The position numbers were made by a program, and so were the translations under genes. A stretch of 64,000 nt of DNA from contig CAYVCL010000002.1 of assembly GCA_964450185.1 (NCBI GenBank), positions 10,278-74,277 of the forward strand. Reading direction: 5' to 3'. The notes under the pieces are model-generated. The model had not been told where the DNA came from. It searched no databases and worked only from the letters and a program-made list of their open reading frames with translations. The stretch comes from RUG11237 sp964450185. GTDB lineage: Bacteria; Bacillota; Clostridia; Lachnospirales; Lachnospiraceae. Below, one piece after another: positions 46,601 through 55,342 of this stretch. The stretch's first letter is position 1; the number at the start of each line of letters is the position of its first letter.

Positions 46601-48063
46601 TTTTGCACTTCTCGATAGGAATATTTAGATTTGCTGTCTGATAATGCTATTTTGTCCGGATATTGTTTCACTTTTTCATCAAATATCTGAATCAAATTTT
46701 TCCGAAATTGCGGAAGCTCCTTCTCCTTGTTACAACTGCATATATATTCCTGCAACTCCTCTTTTTCCATTAAAGAAAAATCGCTAACTTTTTCATCTTT
46801 TCTCCCTATTGCCTGCTCTGCTAAAATCTCAAACCGCTTTACCATTTCTTCTATGAAATCTCTTGTATAGCTTTTACTGTTATATATAAAATTAAGTCTG
46901 AGATTTTCCTCTGGTACTACAGCCAAAACAAATGGATAACTATTATTTTCTGTCATAGAAAATTTTTCCATACGAAGTACACCGTCTACATTTTCAAGAA
47001 TCTGCTCGTACATATAATTCTCAAATACTACAAGATGATTAAATAGTTCTCCTTTGCGCCCTCCTGACTTTTGTATCTCGTTCAAAGGTGTATGCCAATA
47101 TTTGCAAGCTTCTACAAATTCTATTTGCTTTTCCTGTACCAATGTATCAAAACTAATATTTCCCGTTTGATATCTTACCGGAATAGTATTAATAAACAAA
47201 CCGGCAATGTCTTCTACATTTGCAATCTCTGTACTTCTTCCAGAAACAACCGTTCCAAATACAACATCCTTTTTATTCGTATATCTTTGCAACAACAAGC
47301 CCCAAATTGAAAGAAATACTACATTCATTGTGACACCTTGTGTTTTACAATATTCCTGCAATTTCTGATACAATTTCGAATTGATATTCACAGAATATTC
47401 TGCTTTTTCACTGCCTGCTTCTTTGCCTTTTTTGTATTCTATAATTTCCGATATATCTTCATATCCGTTTAAATATTGCTTCCAATACGATAAATCTGTT
47501 TTAATATCTCGTTTTTCTAACCACGTAATATAGTTTTGATATGGAATCACAGGTTGCAGATTGAGTGATTTCTTCTTATGAATGCTTTCATAAATCTCTA
47601 TTACTTCTTTTGCTAATACCCCGACGCTATATGCATCCAAAATAATATGATGAAATGTCCATACAAATCTATAGGTTCCATCTGCTCGTTTAATAAGGAG
47701 AAATTTACTAAGCGTATCTCTAGAAAGATTAAACTCTGTTTCCATTTCCATTTTACATATGCTTGCAATTTCTTCCTCAGTTCTAACATTTCTTATCTGA
47801 AAATTCAGCTTTCCGCTCTTTTCTACTACTTGAATGGGCTCTTTCAATTTGTGATACAAAATTCTGGTTCTCAAAATTGGCTGCCGTTCTATCAATAGCT
47901 CAAAGGTTTTCTTTAAATCTTCTTGGGATATATCTCCTTGCAACTCCATAGAAGCCTGTCCCATATATAATCCTGTTTGAGGTTTTTTCATTATATGAAA
48001 CAACATTCCCTGTTGTAATGGAGATAGGCGATACATCGCCTCAATATTTTCTCTTACTGCCAT
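40618..48063 (-). CDS. Nonribosomal peptide synthetase B: C-A-PCP-Cy-A(Cys)-PCP-reductase
   Basis: The protein is 2481 aa from the ATG at 48063 (GGAG upstream); the frame opens 27 nt earlier. Domains: condensation (about 5-430, HHIILDAYS, H138-H139, where the usual DG is DA); adenylation 1 (about 455-950, CTSGSTGTPK at 600-609); PCP1 (GGDSIKG, Ser987); heterocyclization (about 1050-1490, D1184-x4-D1189-x2-S1192 in place of HHxxxDG); adenylation 2 (about 1515-1990); PCP2 (GGNSIKG, Ser2028, Asn in place of the usual His/Asp); thioester reductase (about 2118-2481, GGAGF at 2122, Y2285 and K2289). Adenylation 2 pocket residues read D-L-Y-N-L-S-L-I-W-K, the cysteine code. Adenylation 1 reads D-A-L-F-F-G-A-V-C-K, probably a hydrophobic or aromatic residue, uncertain. 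Product leaves as an aldehyde or alcohol. Confidence 0.93.
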   Translation of the reverse strand: MAVRENIEAMYRLSPLQQGMLFHIMKKPQTGLYMGQASMELQGDISQEDLKKTFELLIERQPILRTRILYHKLKEPIQVVEKSGKLNFQIRNVRTEEEIASICKMEMETEFNLSRDTLSKFLLIKRADGTYRFVWTFHHIILDAYSVGVLAKEVIEIYESIHKKKSLNLQPVIPYQNYITWLEKRDIKTDLSYWKQYLNGYEDISEIIEYKKGKEAGSEKAEYSVNINSKLYQKLQEYCKTQGVTMNVVFLSIWGLLLQRYTNKKDVVFGTVVSGRSTEIANVEDIAGLFINTIPVRYQTGNISFDTLVQEKQIEFVEACKYWHTPLNEIQKSGGRKGELFNHLVVFENYMYEQILENVDGVLRMEKFSMTENNSYPFVLAVVPEENLRLNFIYNSKSYTRDFIEEMVKRFEILAEQAIGRKDEKVSDFSLMEKEELQEYICSCNKEKELPQFRKNLIQIFDEKVKQYPDKIALSDSKSKYSYREVQKYIETNAYALQQCGIKKGDVVILHGENSIEMVVAILAVLKVGGVYLPIDSKAPQERVRKMLNVIPNSGCIMAVSKSSVDYLEDYQILEVKLQVSENKPKQVEITAEAPAYIMCTSGSTGTPKAVLISQKGIIRLVFGQELVQLTSEDKFIKASTPAFDASTLEMYEALLHGGSLRIVEKEELLDLKRLREIIKKEKITAGFFSTPLFTKMVQENAKIFDGMKYIFTGGDVLSFETGKRAAQINKEAMIINAYGPTENTVCSTWHLVKENDTNPLPIGKRLDNSSGYVVDCFGNLQCKNLPGELYVGGAGVALEYVGNEELTNEKFVRIPEISEERLYSTGDYVWEDEDGSLYFIGRKDNQCKIRGFRIELEEIQNAMNGMEEIDAAEVVVYQTEASGDKSMGAFYISSKQQSQQKILEKLQCLLPEYMIPTVLIRLDEFPMKESGKVDKNSLKIMAAQNNIGKECATTYTEERMLLLWSEVLGRQEIGVNESFFVLGGDSIKGMKLVAQGERKGLFFSLSELYQNQTIKALSAMIDADDGTGIRKKRLLPEHLKYVKPNTKEKYEEFQCNEIQQAYIMGRSVEFELGGFSTHYYTELDGNVEIERMEEALNKVIAKHAMLRTVLSSRNSQKILKTVEKYEIPYHDISTLSKKEQENILKSIRKEMSEEVFDLEQWPLFRMEAYRLSETRVKICFGIDILVVDAASLLMVERELMAYYQDTQLEVKESEFTFRDYCVAMEKLKESEIYEEDKQYWKQKIDEFPLAPALVVDTESVKGKIPTFQRKSILLEKKQWETIKRLGVKYQVTPAAILCTAYGVILEHWSGQNHFALDLTVFDRYAFNPQVAELVGDFTRIMLVEMDFREKKHFWDKVEKTNQTLVETLEHSNYSGVEFIRDISNKYALGTKAAMPYIFTCALYSEDEKVKYSLLEETYSISRTPQVYLDNQVTEKNGMLSIVWDYPMEIWEEEQIDGMFQQYIELLNSIGTEEEGKIQLPEYVKEQYQKYNDTYEEAQALYQKKQLTLNDMMKQAFSKYSENIAVVADNKRLTYYELERLSDEVAYRLQEKKIPKKSYIAIEGHRQISTLIYIVGVLKYGCAYVPINMEYPEERREYIIRHSECRLVIKEDFLNDVEIKNCRSYQAENVRPEDVAYVIFTSGSTGQPKGVVITQNGAANTVADINEKFEVTESDCLIGLSSFGFDLSVYDIFGAFSTGAKLALVKEQRNVKEVAHLLKEEQVTFWNSVPAVIEMFLTIQEDCKNDTLKNILLSGDWIPLKLPEQIRKHFSKANVTSLGGATEASIWSIYYPIPKSLQAKWKSIPYGMPLKNQQIYVMDEQMQLCPNGVRGEICIGGIGIAKEYINDMEKTQEVFVEHPDYGRIYRTGDTGIFHGEYIEFTGRIDGQVKIRGFRIEIGEIEAKATEEETVKDAVVVVQKQEKADTCLVLFYTERAKDSVDLQKLKGRLEKTLPVYMIPSAFVKLEQFPLSVNGKVDRKALPMVKVEEDTRYMQPENEKENLILQIWQQVLERENIGVRQNFFELGGNSIKGMKFISMAEKQGLKIQLPDIFRYNTIEQIAKVAVFSENMDLKNAQRLEEWVEMMESYQATAYFTEAYEKYKMKYQAPSFQQTDDFEHYFITGGAGFFAAHLIVEILLQTNAKVTTLIRATKTEETVEERFENALKFYVPERNLYQEFKHRITVLEGDVSDERMGMKEETYQWLGEKVDCIIHAATLVKHYGLWSVFEKINIQGTKHVAELMEQGREKQFIFISTLSAGYTLGRNESDVAYTEDYTSVGEKSDNFYIQSKINAEEIVEKMQQSGKRVKIFRLGFLVQSYERGIFQMNAEENALFQMLETILRIGHVPDMRGEMFDMTYVDYAAKAVFALMKVKEKGHIYHIFNSDRMSLGRFAQYCRENEMNVNIMEIKAFFEYVFGHLKELSNDMSHLLTLTMADGEIKQTLAYQYKNDKTCAILTRLGFEWPKVTKKQIEDVLVVLGYKE

Positions 48064-48082
48064 TTTTCTTCTCCTCGTGTTT

Positions 48083-48310
48083 CTAATCAAGTAACTGTTC
48101 TAAAATAAATTCCATCTCATCTTCTTCCTGCTTTTTTAGTTGCCCCATTTCCTCCAACAACTGCTTTATCCACTGCTTTGAGAATAACCTTTTATCATAA
48201 GAAAGTTTCCAACATATCTGCTTATCTTCCACAAAAGCAACAACTGATAATGCTGCAATTCCTTCACCTTCTTCTGATACATTCTGCCCCACCTCTACCT
48301 GCTCTACCAA
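48083..48310 (-). pseudogene. Detached C-terminal end of the NRPS-A epimerization domain
   Basis: These 75 codons continue NRPS-A in the same frame straight after its TAA (48313-48311). The sequence (GIAALSVVAFVEDKQICWKL, LSYDKRLFSKQWIKQLLEEM) is what epimerization domains have after their FNYLG motif: a beta strand pair and a final long helix. The first codon is TTG with no convincing ribosome site before it. The piece would therefore be made only by readthrough, by weak re-initiation, or not at all. Its stop is followed after 19 nt by the NRPS-B start. Assembly error is also possible. Confidence 0.8.
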
Positions 48311-51300
48311 TTATCCATAATTTTTACTATCAATGCTTCCCAAATAATTAAAATGAATTAACACAGGATAATCCTCAAATTCCGGTTCTGCCTGAAGAAT
48401 AGCAAAACCCTTTCCTTTTTCCGGTACTTTACCCAATGTGTCATGAACTATATTTACCACACTATCTATATTTGCTTCTTGGCTTAATCCTTCAAATATT
48501 ACGGGATAAGTATAACTAAACCAACCCATGGTATTTTGAATATCAATGTCATTACGCTCATCCTCTCTCCCATGATATTCCATTTCTACCATAATTCCAT
48601 CTCTATTACTCAATTTGGAAAATGCCTTTAAGAATACTGCCAACAGATATTCTTCTATATCTTTTCCCGGCAATATAGACTTTTCTCCTCTTTGTTCTAT
48701 CCTCTTCAATTCGAATTCCCTTACTCCGTCCAGTAGCTGCCATGATTTATTTAGCTCCAATCCCTTTTTCAATACATCAAGCCAATAATCACTATCCTTT
48801 TGTGTTGTTTTTTTCATATACGCAGCCCACTCCATATATGAAGTTTCTGCCTGATAATTTCCTATCGTTTCTCCCTGCTTTCGCTTCGTATAGATTTCCA
48901 CAAAATCATTTAATAATAATCTCAATGACACACCATCCGTAAGCAAATGATGAACAAAGAAATACAGTTTTGCTTTTTGCTTCCATTCATAATAAGCAAT
49001 ACCTAATAATGGTCCTTTTTCTATGTCAAATTTACTTTCAAGCAAATCATTTTCTCTTTGAATTTCTTCTTCTGATTCTATCTTTTTATAACAAAAAACA
49101 TAACTTTTTTTCAAAAAACTTCTATCTCTTGTGCTACTTTCAAATTGATTTCCTTTTTTTACAAATACCGTTCTTAACACATCATGATATTTTAACAAAT
49201 CCTCAATGGTTTCCTGTAACACAACTTCTTGTAATCTTTCCGTTAATGTAATACTTATATACTGATTCCAACGATTTCTTCCCTGTTTGATTTTACGGAA
49301 AAACCACTGTTGAGCTGGGGTTATCGGATACGTTCCCTGTACATCCTGATACTCTTTTACACCATTATATTTTTTCATAATTGTTGCTAACAATTCTATC
49401 GTTGCATGTGTATATAATTCTTTCATATCCACTTGATATCCTAATCGCTTTAATGCGGAAAGAATTTGTATCGCTTTAATGGAATCTCCTCCTAAGGAAA
49501 AAAAGTTTTGATTTACTCCAATCTCTTCGATTCCAAGAATTTGTTTCCATAACTGCAACAATAATTTTTCTTCTTCATTTTTCGGTGTATGCAGTACATT
49601 TTCTTTGTATTTCATCTGCAATAATTTCGTCCTGTCAACCTTTCCATTACTTGTTAATGGCATTTCAACAATCTCCACTAATTGAGAAGGGATCATATAA
49701 GCCGGCAATTTTTTCTCTAACGCATTCCGAATCTCCAGTTCGCTCTGTTCTTTTGACAAACAATAGAAAGCAAGAATTCTTTTGAATTGTTCTCCTTCCA
49801 CCAACACACAGGCTTCTTGTATTCCTGCAATTCCAAGTAATGCCACCTCAATTTCTCTGGTTTCAATCCTATAACCATTTACCTTTACCTGCGCATCTCT
49901 CCTTCCCAAAAACTCAATCTGTTCATCACATCTATGCATTTTTCCGTAATCACCTGTATGATAAATCCTTCCAAATGGTGCTTGGTTTTTAAACGCTTGT
50001 TCCGTTTTTTCCTTATCATTTAGATATCCGTCCGCTACGCCAATGCCTCCAATACAAATTTCTCCTGTAACTTCCGGTGGACAAAGTTTTCCTTCTTCAT
50101 CCAGTACATATATTTTCTGATTATCTAATGGTGAACCATAGGGAATGCTATTCCACTGCTCTTTTACTTCATCAATCACATAAGCTATAGACCATATAGA
50201 AGCCTCTGTCGCACCTCCTAAGCTTACTACTCTTGCATTTTTGAAGCACTGCTTCAATCTTCCCGGTAATGTCAGTGGAATCCAGTCACCGCTCAAAAAA
50301 AAGTATCGCATTTTTGAATACGCATACTCTTGCTTTCTTTCACTCAACAATAATTCACATAATGCCGGAACAGAATTCCAAATAGTAACACCTTCTTCCC
50401 GACATAACTTTTCCAATTCTTCCCCATTTTTTTGTTCCTGTACAAGTACTAAAGTAGCACCTGCAAAAAATGTACCAAACACATCATATACCGATAAGTC
50501 AAAACACAACGAAGATATTCCTAAAATCACATCTTTTTCATTTACTTCAAACCTCGCATTCATACTTTTAATTGTATTTACTGCAGATTGATTTGATATA
50601 ACCACTCCCTTAGGTTCTCCCGTACTACCGGACGTAAATATCACATATGCAGGACGTTCCCAATCTTTCTTTGTCCCTTTTTCCAATAATACTATTTTTT
50701 TATTTCCATTATTTTCCAATTTCGTCCAGTCGAAAGGTTCTAATAAAATTCTACTCTGACTTTTCTTCAATATGAATTCTACCCTTTCCTTTGGATATTC
50801 TTCTAATATTGGAACATATGCCGCTTTACATTTTAAAACTCCAAGAATATTCAAGAGTGTACTAATATCACGTCTTGCACTGACTCCAATATATTCCCCC
50901 GGTTCCACTCCATTTTCTAATAATTGTTCTTTGATTTGTTCTGATAAATTCCACAATTCTTCGTATGTAATTTCTTCTTTATCGCTTTTTATTGCAATTT
51001 TTTTAGGAGCTTTGCAAACGCCTTGATAAACTAACTCCACTAATGTTTCCGGCTCCCATTTTTGTTCTGTTTGATTATAATTTTTCCATAATTCTGCATC
51101 TTCTGGAAGCAATTGAAATATATCCGAATCAGCCTTTCCCAGACTTTGCTCAAGCAATGCTATCATCTGATTTCCCATGATTTTTAAAGATTTTTCATCC
51201 ATGTATTCTACTGCATAATCCCATGTGACAAGAAGTTTTCCATGATATTCCGTTGCCTGACAATCCAACATAACCTGAGGTGTCTGACTTATTCCATATT

Positions 51301-52417
51301 CTAACTCCCCAAAGAAATCCAAAATTTCAAAAGGATCTTCTTTAAACAGCATACTGGTAAATACAATTGGCATAATTGCCTTTGTCCCCATATTTCGCTG
51401 TCTGGAAAGTTCTCGCATGACCTCTATTCCATTAAAAGTATTATGTCGATATGACAATAACATTTCTCGGGATACTTGCTTTGCTACTTCAAACAAACCT
51501 TTGTCTTTGTAAAATCCCTGCTCTATTCCCACTAACAATGCCGTTGTATAATCACCTACCAACGTGTTTTCCTTATATTTACCTCGTTCGGACATAGTCA
51601 GATTGATTGTAAAATCTTTGTTTTCGCTCCATTTCCCCAACACCATAACATATGCTGCGAGTACTATGGATGTTGGTGAAAGCCCTTTCTGTTCTGCGCG
51701 TTTTTTTATAAACTGCCATTTATCTTTTTCAAGATTTAATGTAATTCTTGAAATCGGACTTACCAACTCTTTTTCTGCATTTTTTGTTTGTTTTGGCACC
51801 GGAAGTACCGGTGCCATCGGAAGTGTATCTAACTTTTTCTGCCAATACATCTTGTCTTTTTGATAGCGTTCTGATTGCTTTAACACTTTTTGCTTCTCTA
51901 TATATTCTTCATAAGATGCTGTTAAAACTTCCACTTCTTTATAGGGACAATTATAATATTTTTCTAGTTCTCGTCCAATCAGACACAAGCTACTGCTGTC
52001 CGCAACCAGCATATCAAAAGAAAGAAGTAACACATTTTTTTCTTCTCCCATTTTTATATAAAGAAAACGATATTGAGGCCATACTGCCGGGTCTGTGCTT
52101 TCTAAAAACATCTCTACCCTTTTTTCTTTCAAAATTTCTTCTTTTTTGGATTTTTCTTCCTTTTGTAAATCAAGGATTGGTATCTGATATCTCGGAACTT
52201 CTTCCATAATCATCTGCTCATTTTCATTAAAAATACGAGCTCTTAACATTCCTTGTTGCTTAATCACTTTATTCATTGCCTCTTCCAATTTATTCGGGGC
52301 TAATTCTGTCCTAAATTGATAGCATATATGTGTCGATGTGCCTCCAAGTTCAAACTCTTTCCGCCTTCCCATATAATAGGCTCTTTGAACGTCTGACAGT
52401 TCAAATATTTGCTTCAT
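48311..52417 (-). CDS. Nonribosomal peptide synthetase A: Cy-A(Cys)-PCP-E, ended early by an in-frame TAA
   Basis: The frame has 1368 aa; with the continuation it would be 1444 codons. Domains: heterocyclization (about 1-440, D135-x4-D140-x2-S143); adenylation (about 465-935, FTSGSTGEPK at 594-603; pocket D-L-Y-N-F-S-L-I-W-K, one change from the cysteine code); PCP (GGDSIK, Ser979); epimerization (from about 1025; HHLLTDG at 1156-1162, GWFSYTYPV near 1285, VPEKGKG near 1327, FNYLGS near 1356). The epimerization domain is cut 8 residues after FNYLGS, and the family Trp after DGVS is Leu. Having Cy first means the enzyme needs an acyl group from another carrier, most likely the free ACP encoded upstream. 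It lies 2 bp after the permease gene. Confidence 0.92.
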   Translation of the reverse strand: MKQIFELSDVQRAYYMGRRKEFELGGTSTHICYQFRTELAPNKLEEAMNKVIKQQGMLRARIFNENEQMIMEEVPRYQIPILDLQKEEKSKKEEILKEKRVEMFLESTDPAVWPQYRFLYIKMGEEKNVLLLSFDMLVADSSSLCLIGRELEKYYNCPYKEVEVLTASYEEYIEKQKVLKQSERYQKDKMYWQKKLDTLPMAPVLPVPKQTKNAEKELVSPISRITLNLEKDKWQFIKKRAEQKGLSPTSIVLAAYVMVLGKWSENKDFTINLTMSERGKYKENTLVGDYTTALLVGIEQGFYKDKGLFEVAKQVSREMLLSYRHNTFNGIEVMRELSRQRNMGTKAIMPIVFTSMLFKEDPFEILDFFGELEYGISQTPQVMLDCQATEYHGKLLVTWDYAVEYMDEKSLKIMGNQMIALLEQSLGKADSDIFQLLPEDAELWKNYNQTEQKWEPETLVELVYQGVCKAPKKIAIKSDKEEITYEELWNLSEQIKEQLLENGVEPGEYIGVSARRDISTLLNILGVLKCKAAYVPILEEYPKERVEFILKKSQSRILLEPFDWTKLENNGNKKIVLLEKGTKKDWERPAYVIFTSGSTGEPKGVVISNQSAVNTIKSMNARFEVNEKDVILGISSLCFDLSVYDVFGTFFAGATLVLVQEQKNGEELEKLCREEGVTIWNSVPALCELLLSERKQEYAYSKMRYFFLSGDWIPLTLPGRLKQCFKNARVVSLGGATEASIWSIAYVIDEVKEQWNSIPYGSPLDNQKIYVLDEEGKLCPPEVTGEICIGGIGVADGYLNDKEKTEQAFKNQAPFGRIYHTGDYGKMHRCDEQIEFLGRRDAQVKVNGYRIETREIEVALLGIAGIQEACVLVEGEQFKRILAFYCLSKEQSELEIRNALEKKLPAYMIPSQLVEIVEMPLTSNGKVDRTKLLQMKYKENVLHTPKNEEEKLLLQLWKQILGIEEIGVNQNFFSLGGDSIKAIQILSALKRLGYQVDMKELYTHATIELLATIMKKYNGVKEYQDVQGTYPITPAQQWFFRKIKQGRNRWNQYISITLTERLQEVVLQETIEDLLKYHDVLRTVFVKKGNQFESSTRDRSFLKKSYVFCYKKIESEEEIQRENDLLESKFDIEKGPLLGIAYYEWKQKAKLYFFVHHLLTDGVSLRLLLNDFVEIYTKRKQGETIGNYQAETSYMEWAAYMKKTTQKDSDYWLDVLKKGLELNKSWQLLDGVREFELKRIEQRGEKSILPGKDIEEYLLAVFLKAFSKLSNRDGIMVEMEYHGREDERNDIDIQNTMGWFSYTYPVIFEGLSQEANIDSVVNIVHDTLGKVPEKGKGFAILQAEPEFEDYPVLIHFNYLGSIDSKNYG

Positions 52418-52419
52418 TT

Positions 52420-54624
52420 TTATTCTCTTCCTTTCAAAACTTCTACCATGGAAATATGATCAATTTTCTTATTCAAGAACAGATATATGAAAAAGTATGC
52501 TACTACACCTAAAATCACACACAGAATTGCCGAAAACATACTTAATTCAAAATCCATAAATCCACGGAAGCTTGCATTTAACACAGGCCACATTTCACAC
52601 ATTAGTACCTTATCTAAAGGAACTGCTATTACAAGCCCGAAAAGAAGCACCCAAAAGGTAGCTCCAAAATACAAGCTCTTTATTTCTTTTGGTAAATATC
52701 CTAAAATTTTCACAAGAGATATATCTGCTACATTACGTTCAATTACTAATTTCAATAACAAAAACAATAGGACCAGAAAAATAATTATCCCTCCTGCTAT
52801 CAGCATTAAGACAGTCGCTGACATCATATCAAAATAATTTCGTGCCGCTTCCATTAAAGATTCTCTAGTTACAACAGAATTCAGGTACATACTTTCAATA
52901 GACAATTCCTGTTCCGATAAATATCCATTAAAGGTAGATTCCTCTTGTCCTAATAACTGATTCAAATTTTCTCTCTCCATAAATGCATATAACCCTGTTG
53001 CATATGGTACGATTTCTACTATTTTTAATTTGTATTCTTCCTCCACCGAATCTTTCAGAACAATAATTTCATCTTTTTTTAATTTGAATTTTTTTGCCGT
53101 TGCATCTGAAATAATAATTTCATTTTCTTTTAAATCTTTTATCTTTTTATCAAAATAGCTACTTTCCCTCGGCAACCCCATAATAGTTACCGCCATGTCT
53201 TCCTCTCCTATTTCAAAATAGCAGTCCAAACTCTTCAAATATATCTTTTCACAATCTTCTTCCACTTCAATTGGTGCCTTTAACAAATACATATTTTCAC
53301 ATAAAATAGTATCTTCTACCTCTGACACATAATTCCGAATGCTATCATACATTCCCAATCCCATAACTAACATAAATACAGCCAGTATGATACCTGCAAT
53401 CAAAATCAGATAATTTCCTATTTCACATAAGAATACACGAATCTTAAACCTTGTTGAAAATCTTCCATGAACCAAATTATATTCGCGTGCCTTTTCCTTT
53501 TTTAAATCATTCCGAAGCATTCGCAATGGTTTTACATTCAATGCCTTATTTAAGATGACATAATTTATCACAAGTACTAAAATAAACGGATAAATCACAG
53601 CTATAATCACACACATCGGTTTTACTGATAAAATTAATTTTGGAATACAGTAGAATCCGTACGAAGCTGCCACTAATGATTTCGTAATTCCAAACACTCC
53701 CATTACCCAGCCTAATACAGAGCCAAGTATTGTGATTGCGGTTGGCAATGCAATATAATTTGCAATTAATTCTTTTTCGAAATATCCTATTGCATATAAG
53801 GTGCCTATTTCTTTACATTCCTCTTGTACCTTTTTCTTTCCCATAATACCAAGAAGAAATGCAATAATCACGATTACCAGAAATCCAATCATCATTCCCA
53901 TTTTTTTGTCTGTATCCAGCTTCGAGGAAATCCCACTAATTCGTGGATTATTCACACGCTCCATCAAAGAATACTCTATTTGTTTTTCCTCTAAATACTC
54001 CTTTAATATATTCATTTCGCCTACAAAGGAATAATTTAACGACAATTCTTCTTTTTCATAAGTTTCAAAGACTTCCTTTGTTACAAATCCAATTCCAAAT
54101 ACAGCTGCATCAACATTAGAAGAAGTATATTGTTCTAAAATATAAATATACTCTGGAACAGCCCCAAAGCCTGTAATTGTATATACTTCCTTGCCAATCT
54201 CAATTTCATCCCCCACTGCATATCCATTTTCTTCTGCAAACAGAGGATCAATTACAATTTCTCCAACTTTTTCTATACTTCTTCCTTCTACTATAGATAT
54301 TGTATTAATTTTATCTCTTTTTTGAAAAATTCTAATTTTCTGTTCTTCTTTGATAATTTTCTCCGTATAAGCTTCTAATTCTATGGAAATTCCAAGTTCT
54401 TCCAATTCTTCTATCCAGCTTTCCTTCAACTCTGACATAACCCGAAAACTGCCATCTTCAACACAGTTTTCTTCATTCATATTCGTAATGGTAGCTTCAA
54501 TACTATCTGCCGAACACATAAATGCCGACATAATACCAATGGCTACAATAACTAACAAAAAGATTCCCATATATCTAGCCAGATTTGTATAAAATTCCCG
54601 AATAATTCTCATTCCTGTTTTCAT
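52420..54624 (-). CDS. ABC transporter permease, FtsX-like
   Basis: This 734-aa membrane protein has an N-terminal helix (about 16-36), a large extracytoplasmic region (about 40-235), a first FtsX domain with three helices (about 240-360, KEIGTLYAIGYFEKELI), a second extracytoplasmic part, and a second FtsX domain (about 605-725, SLVKILGYLPKEIKSLYF). AGGAG lies 7 nt before the ATG. It pairs with the ATPase gene 10 bp upstream. In this operon it is the likely exporter or immunity pump for the peptide, or a self-resistance device. Confidence 0.9.
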   Translation of the reverse strand: MKTGMRIIREFYTNLARYMGIFLLVIVAIGIMSAFMCSADSIEATITNMNEENCVEDGSFRVMSELKESWIEELEELGISIELEAYTEKIIKEEQKIRIFQKRDKINTISIVEGRSIEKVGEIVIDPLFAEENGYAVGDEIEIGKEVYTITGFGAVPEYIYILEQYTSSNVDAAVFGIGFVTKEVFETYEKEELSLNYSFVGEMNILKEYLEEKQIEYSLMERVNNPRISGISSKLDTDKKMGMMIGFLVIVIIAFLLGIMGKKKVQEECKEIGTLYAIGYFEKELIANYIALPTAITILGSVLGWVMGVFGITKSLVAASYGFYCIPKLILSVKPMCVIIAVIYPFILVLVINYVILNKALNVKPLRMLRNDLKKEKAREYNLVHGRFSTRFKIRVFLCEIGNYLILIAGIILAVFMLVMGLGMYDSIRNYVSEVEDTILCENMYLLKAPIEVEEDCEKIYLKSLDCYFEIGEEDMAVTIMGLPRESSYFDKKIKDLKENEIIISDATAKKFKLKKDEIIVLKDSVEEEYKLKIVEIVPYATGLYAFMERENLNQLLGQEESTFNGYLSEQELSIESMYLNSVVTRESLMEAARNYFDMMSATVLMLIAGGIIIFLVLLFLLLKLVIERNVADISLVKILGYLPKEIKSLYFGATFWVLLFGLVIAVPLDKVLMCEMWPVLNASFRGFMDFELSMFSAILCVILGVVAYFFIYLFLNKKIDHISMVEVLKGRE

Positions 54625-54634
54625 AAACTTTCTC

Positions 54635-55342
54635 CTACCATTCTAATTCTTCCGGCTTCTTTACTTCTTCATTATGTATAAGCTTCATATTCACGCCATC
54701 CTTAATTTTCACAACCCAATCTCCCATCTCCTTGATTGCTTCATTATGAGTAACCATTAGTATGGTCATTCCATACTTTTCTTTTACTTTATTCAACAAT
54801 TTCAAGATTTCTATAGACATATTATGGTCTAATGCCCCTGTAGGTTCATCGCAAATAAGAACTTTTGGATTTTTTGCCAAAGCTCTTGCAATTGCTACTC
54901 TCTGCTGTTGTCCTCCTGATAAATGTCTTGGAAACTTTTTTTGATGCTCTGTTAATTCCAAAACTTCCATCAACTCATCAATATCTAATGGATTTTTTGC
55001 CAGATTTTTTCCTGTTTCAATATTTTCCTTTACGGTAAGATTTGATATTAGATTATAGAACTGAAAAATATGTCCCAGATATTCTCGTCTGTAATAGGTA
55101 AGTTCCTTATTGCTCATTTTCGCAATATCCACCCCATCAAAAAGAATACTCCCAGCATCTGCACTTTCTAAGCCACCAATCAAATTCAATAAGGTTGATT
55201 TTCCGGAACCGGAAGGACCTAAAATAACAAACATACTTCCTTCCTCTATTTCTAAATTTACCCCCTTTAAAACCGCTGTACGATTTTCTTTTTCCCCATA
55301 TTCTTTTCTTAAGTCCTCTATTTTGTACAATACTTTCTTCAT
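54635..55342 (-). CDS. ABC transporter ATPase, LolD/MacB-like
   Basis: This 235-aa ATPase shows Walker A GPSGSGKST near 42, the Q-loop in HIFQFYNL, the signature LSGGQQQR, Walker B VLICDEPTGALD and the switch His in MVTHN. It starts in a 4-bp overlap (ATGA) with the radical SAM gene and drives the FtsX-like permease downstream. Substrate presumably the NRPS product. Confidence 0.95.
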   Translation of the reverse strand: MKKVLYKIEDLRKEYGEKENRTAVLKGVNLEIEEGSMFVILGPSGSGKSTLLNLIGGLESADAGSILFDGVDIAKMSNKELTYYRREYLGHIFQFYNLISNLTVKENIETGKNLAKNPLDIDELMEVLELTEHQKKFPRHLSGGQQQRVAIARALAKNPKVLICDEPTGALDHNMSIEILKLLNKVKEKYGMTILMVTHNEAIKEMGDWVVKIKDGVNMKLIHNEEVKKPEELEW

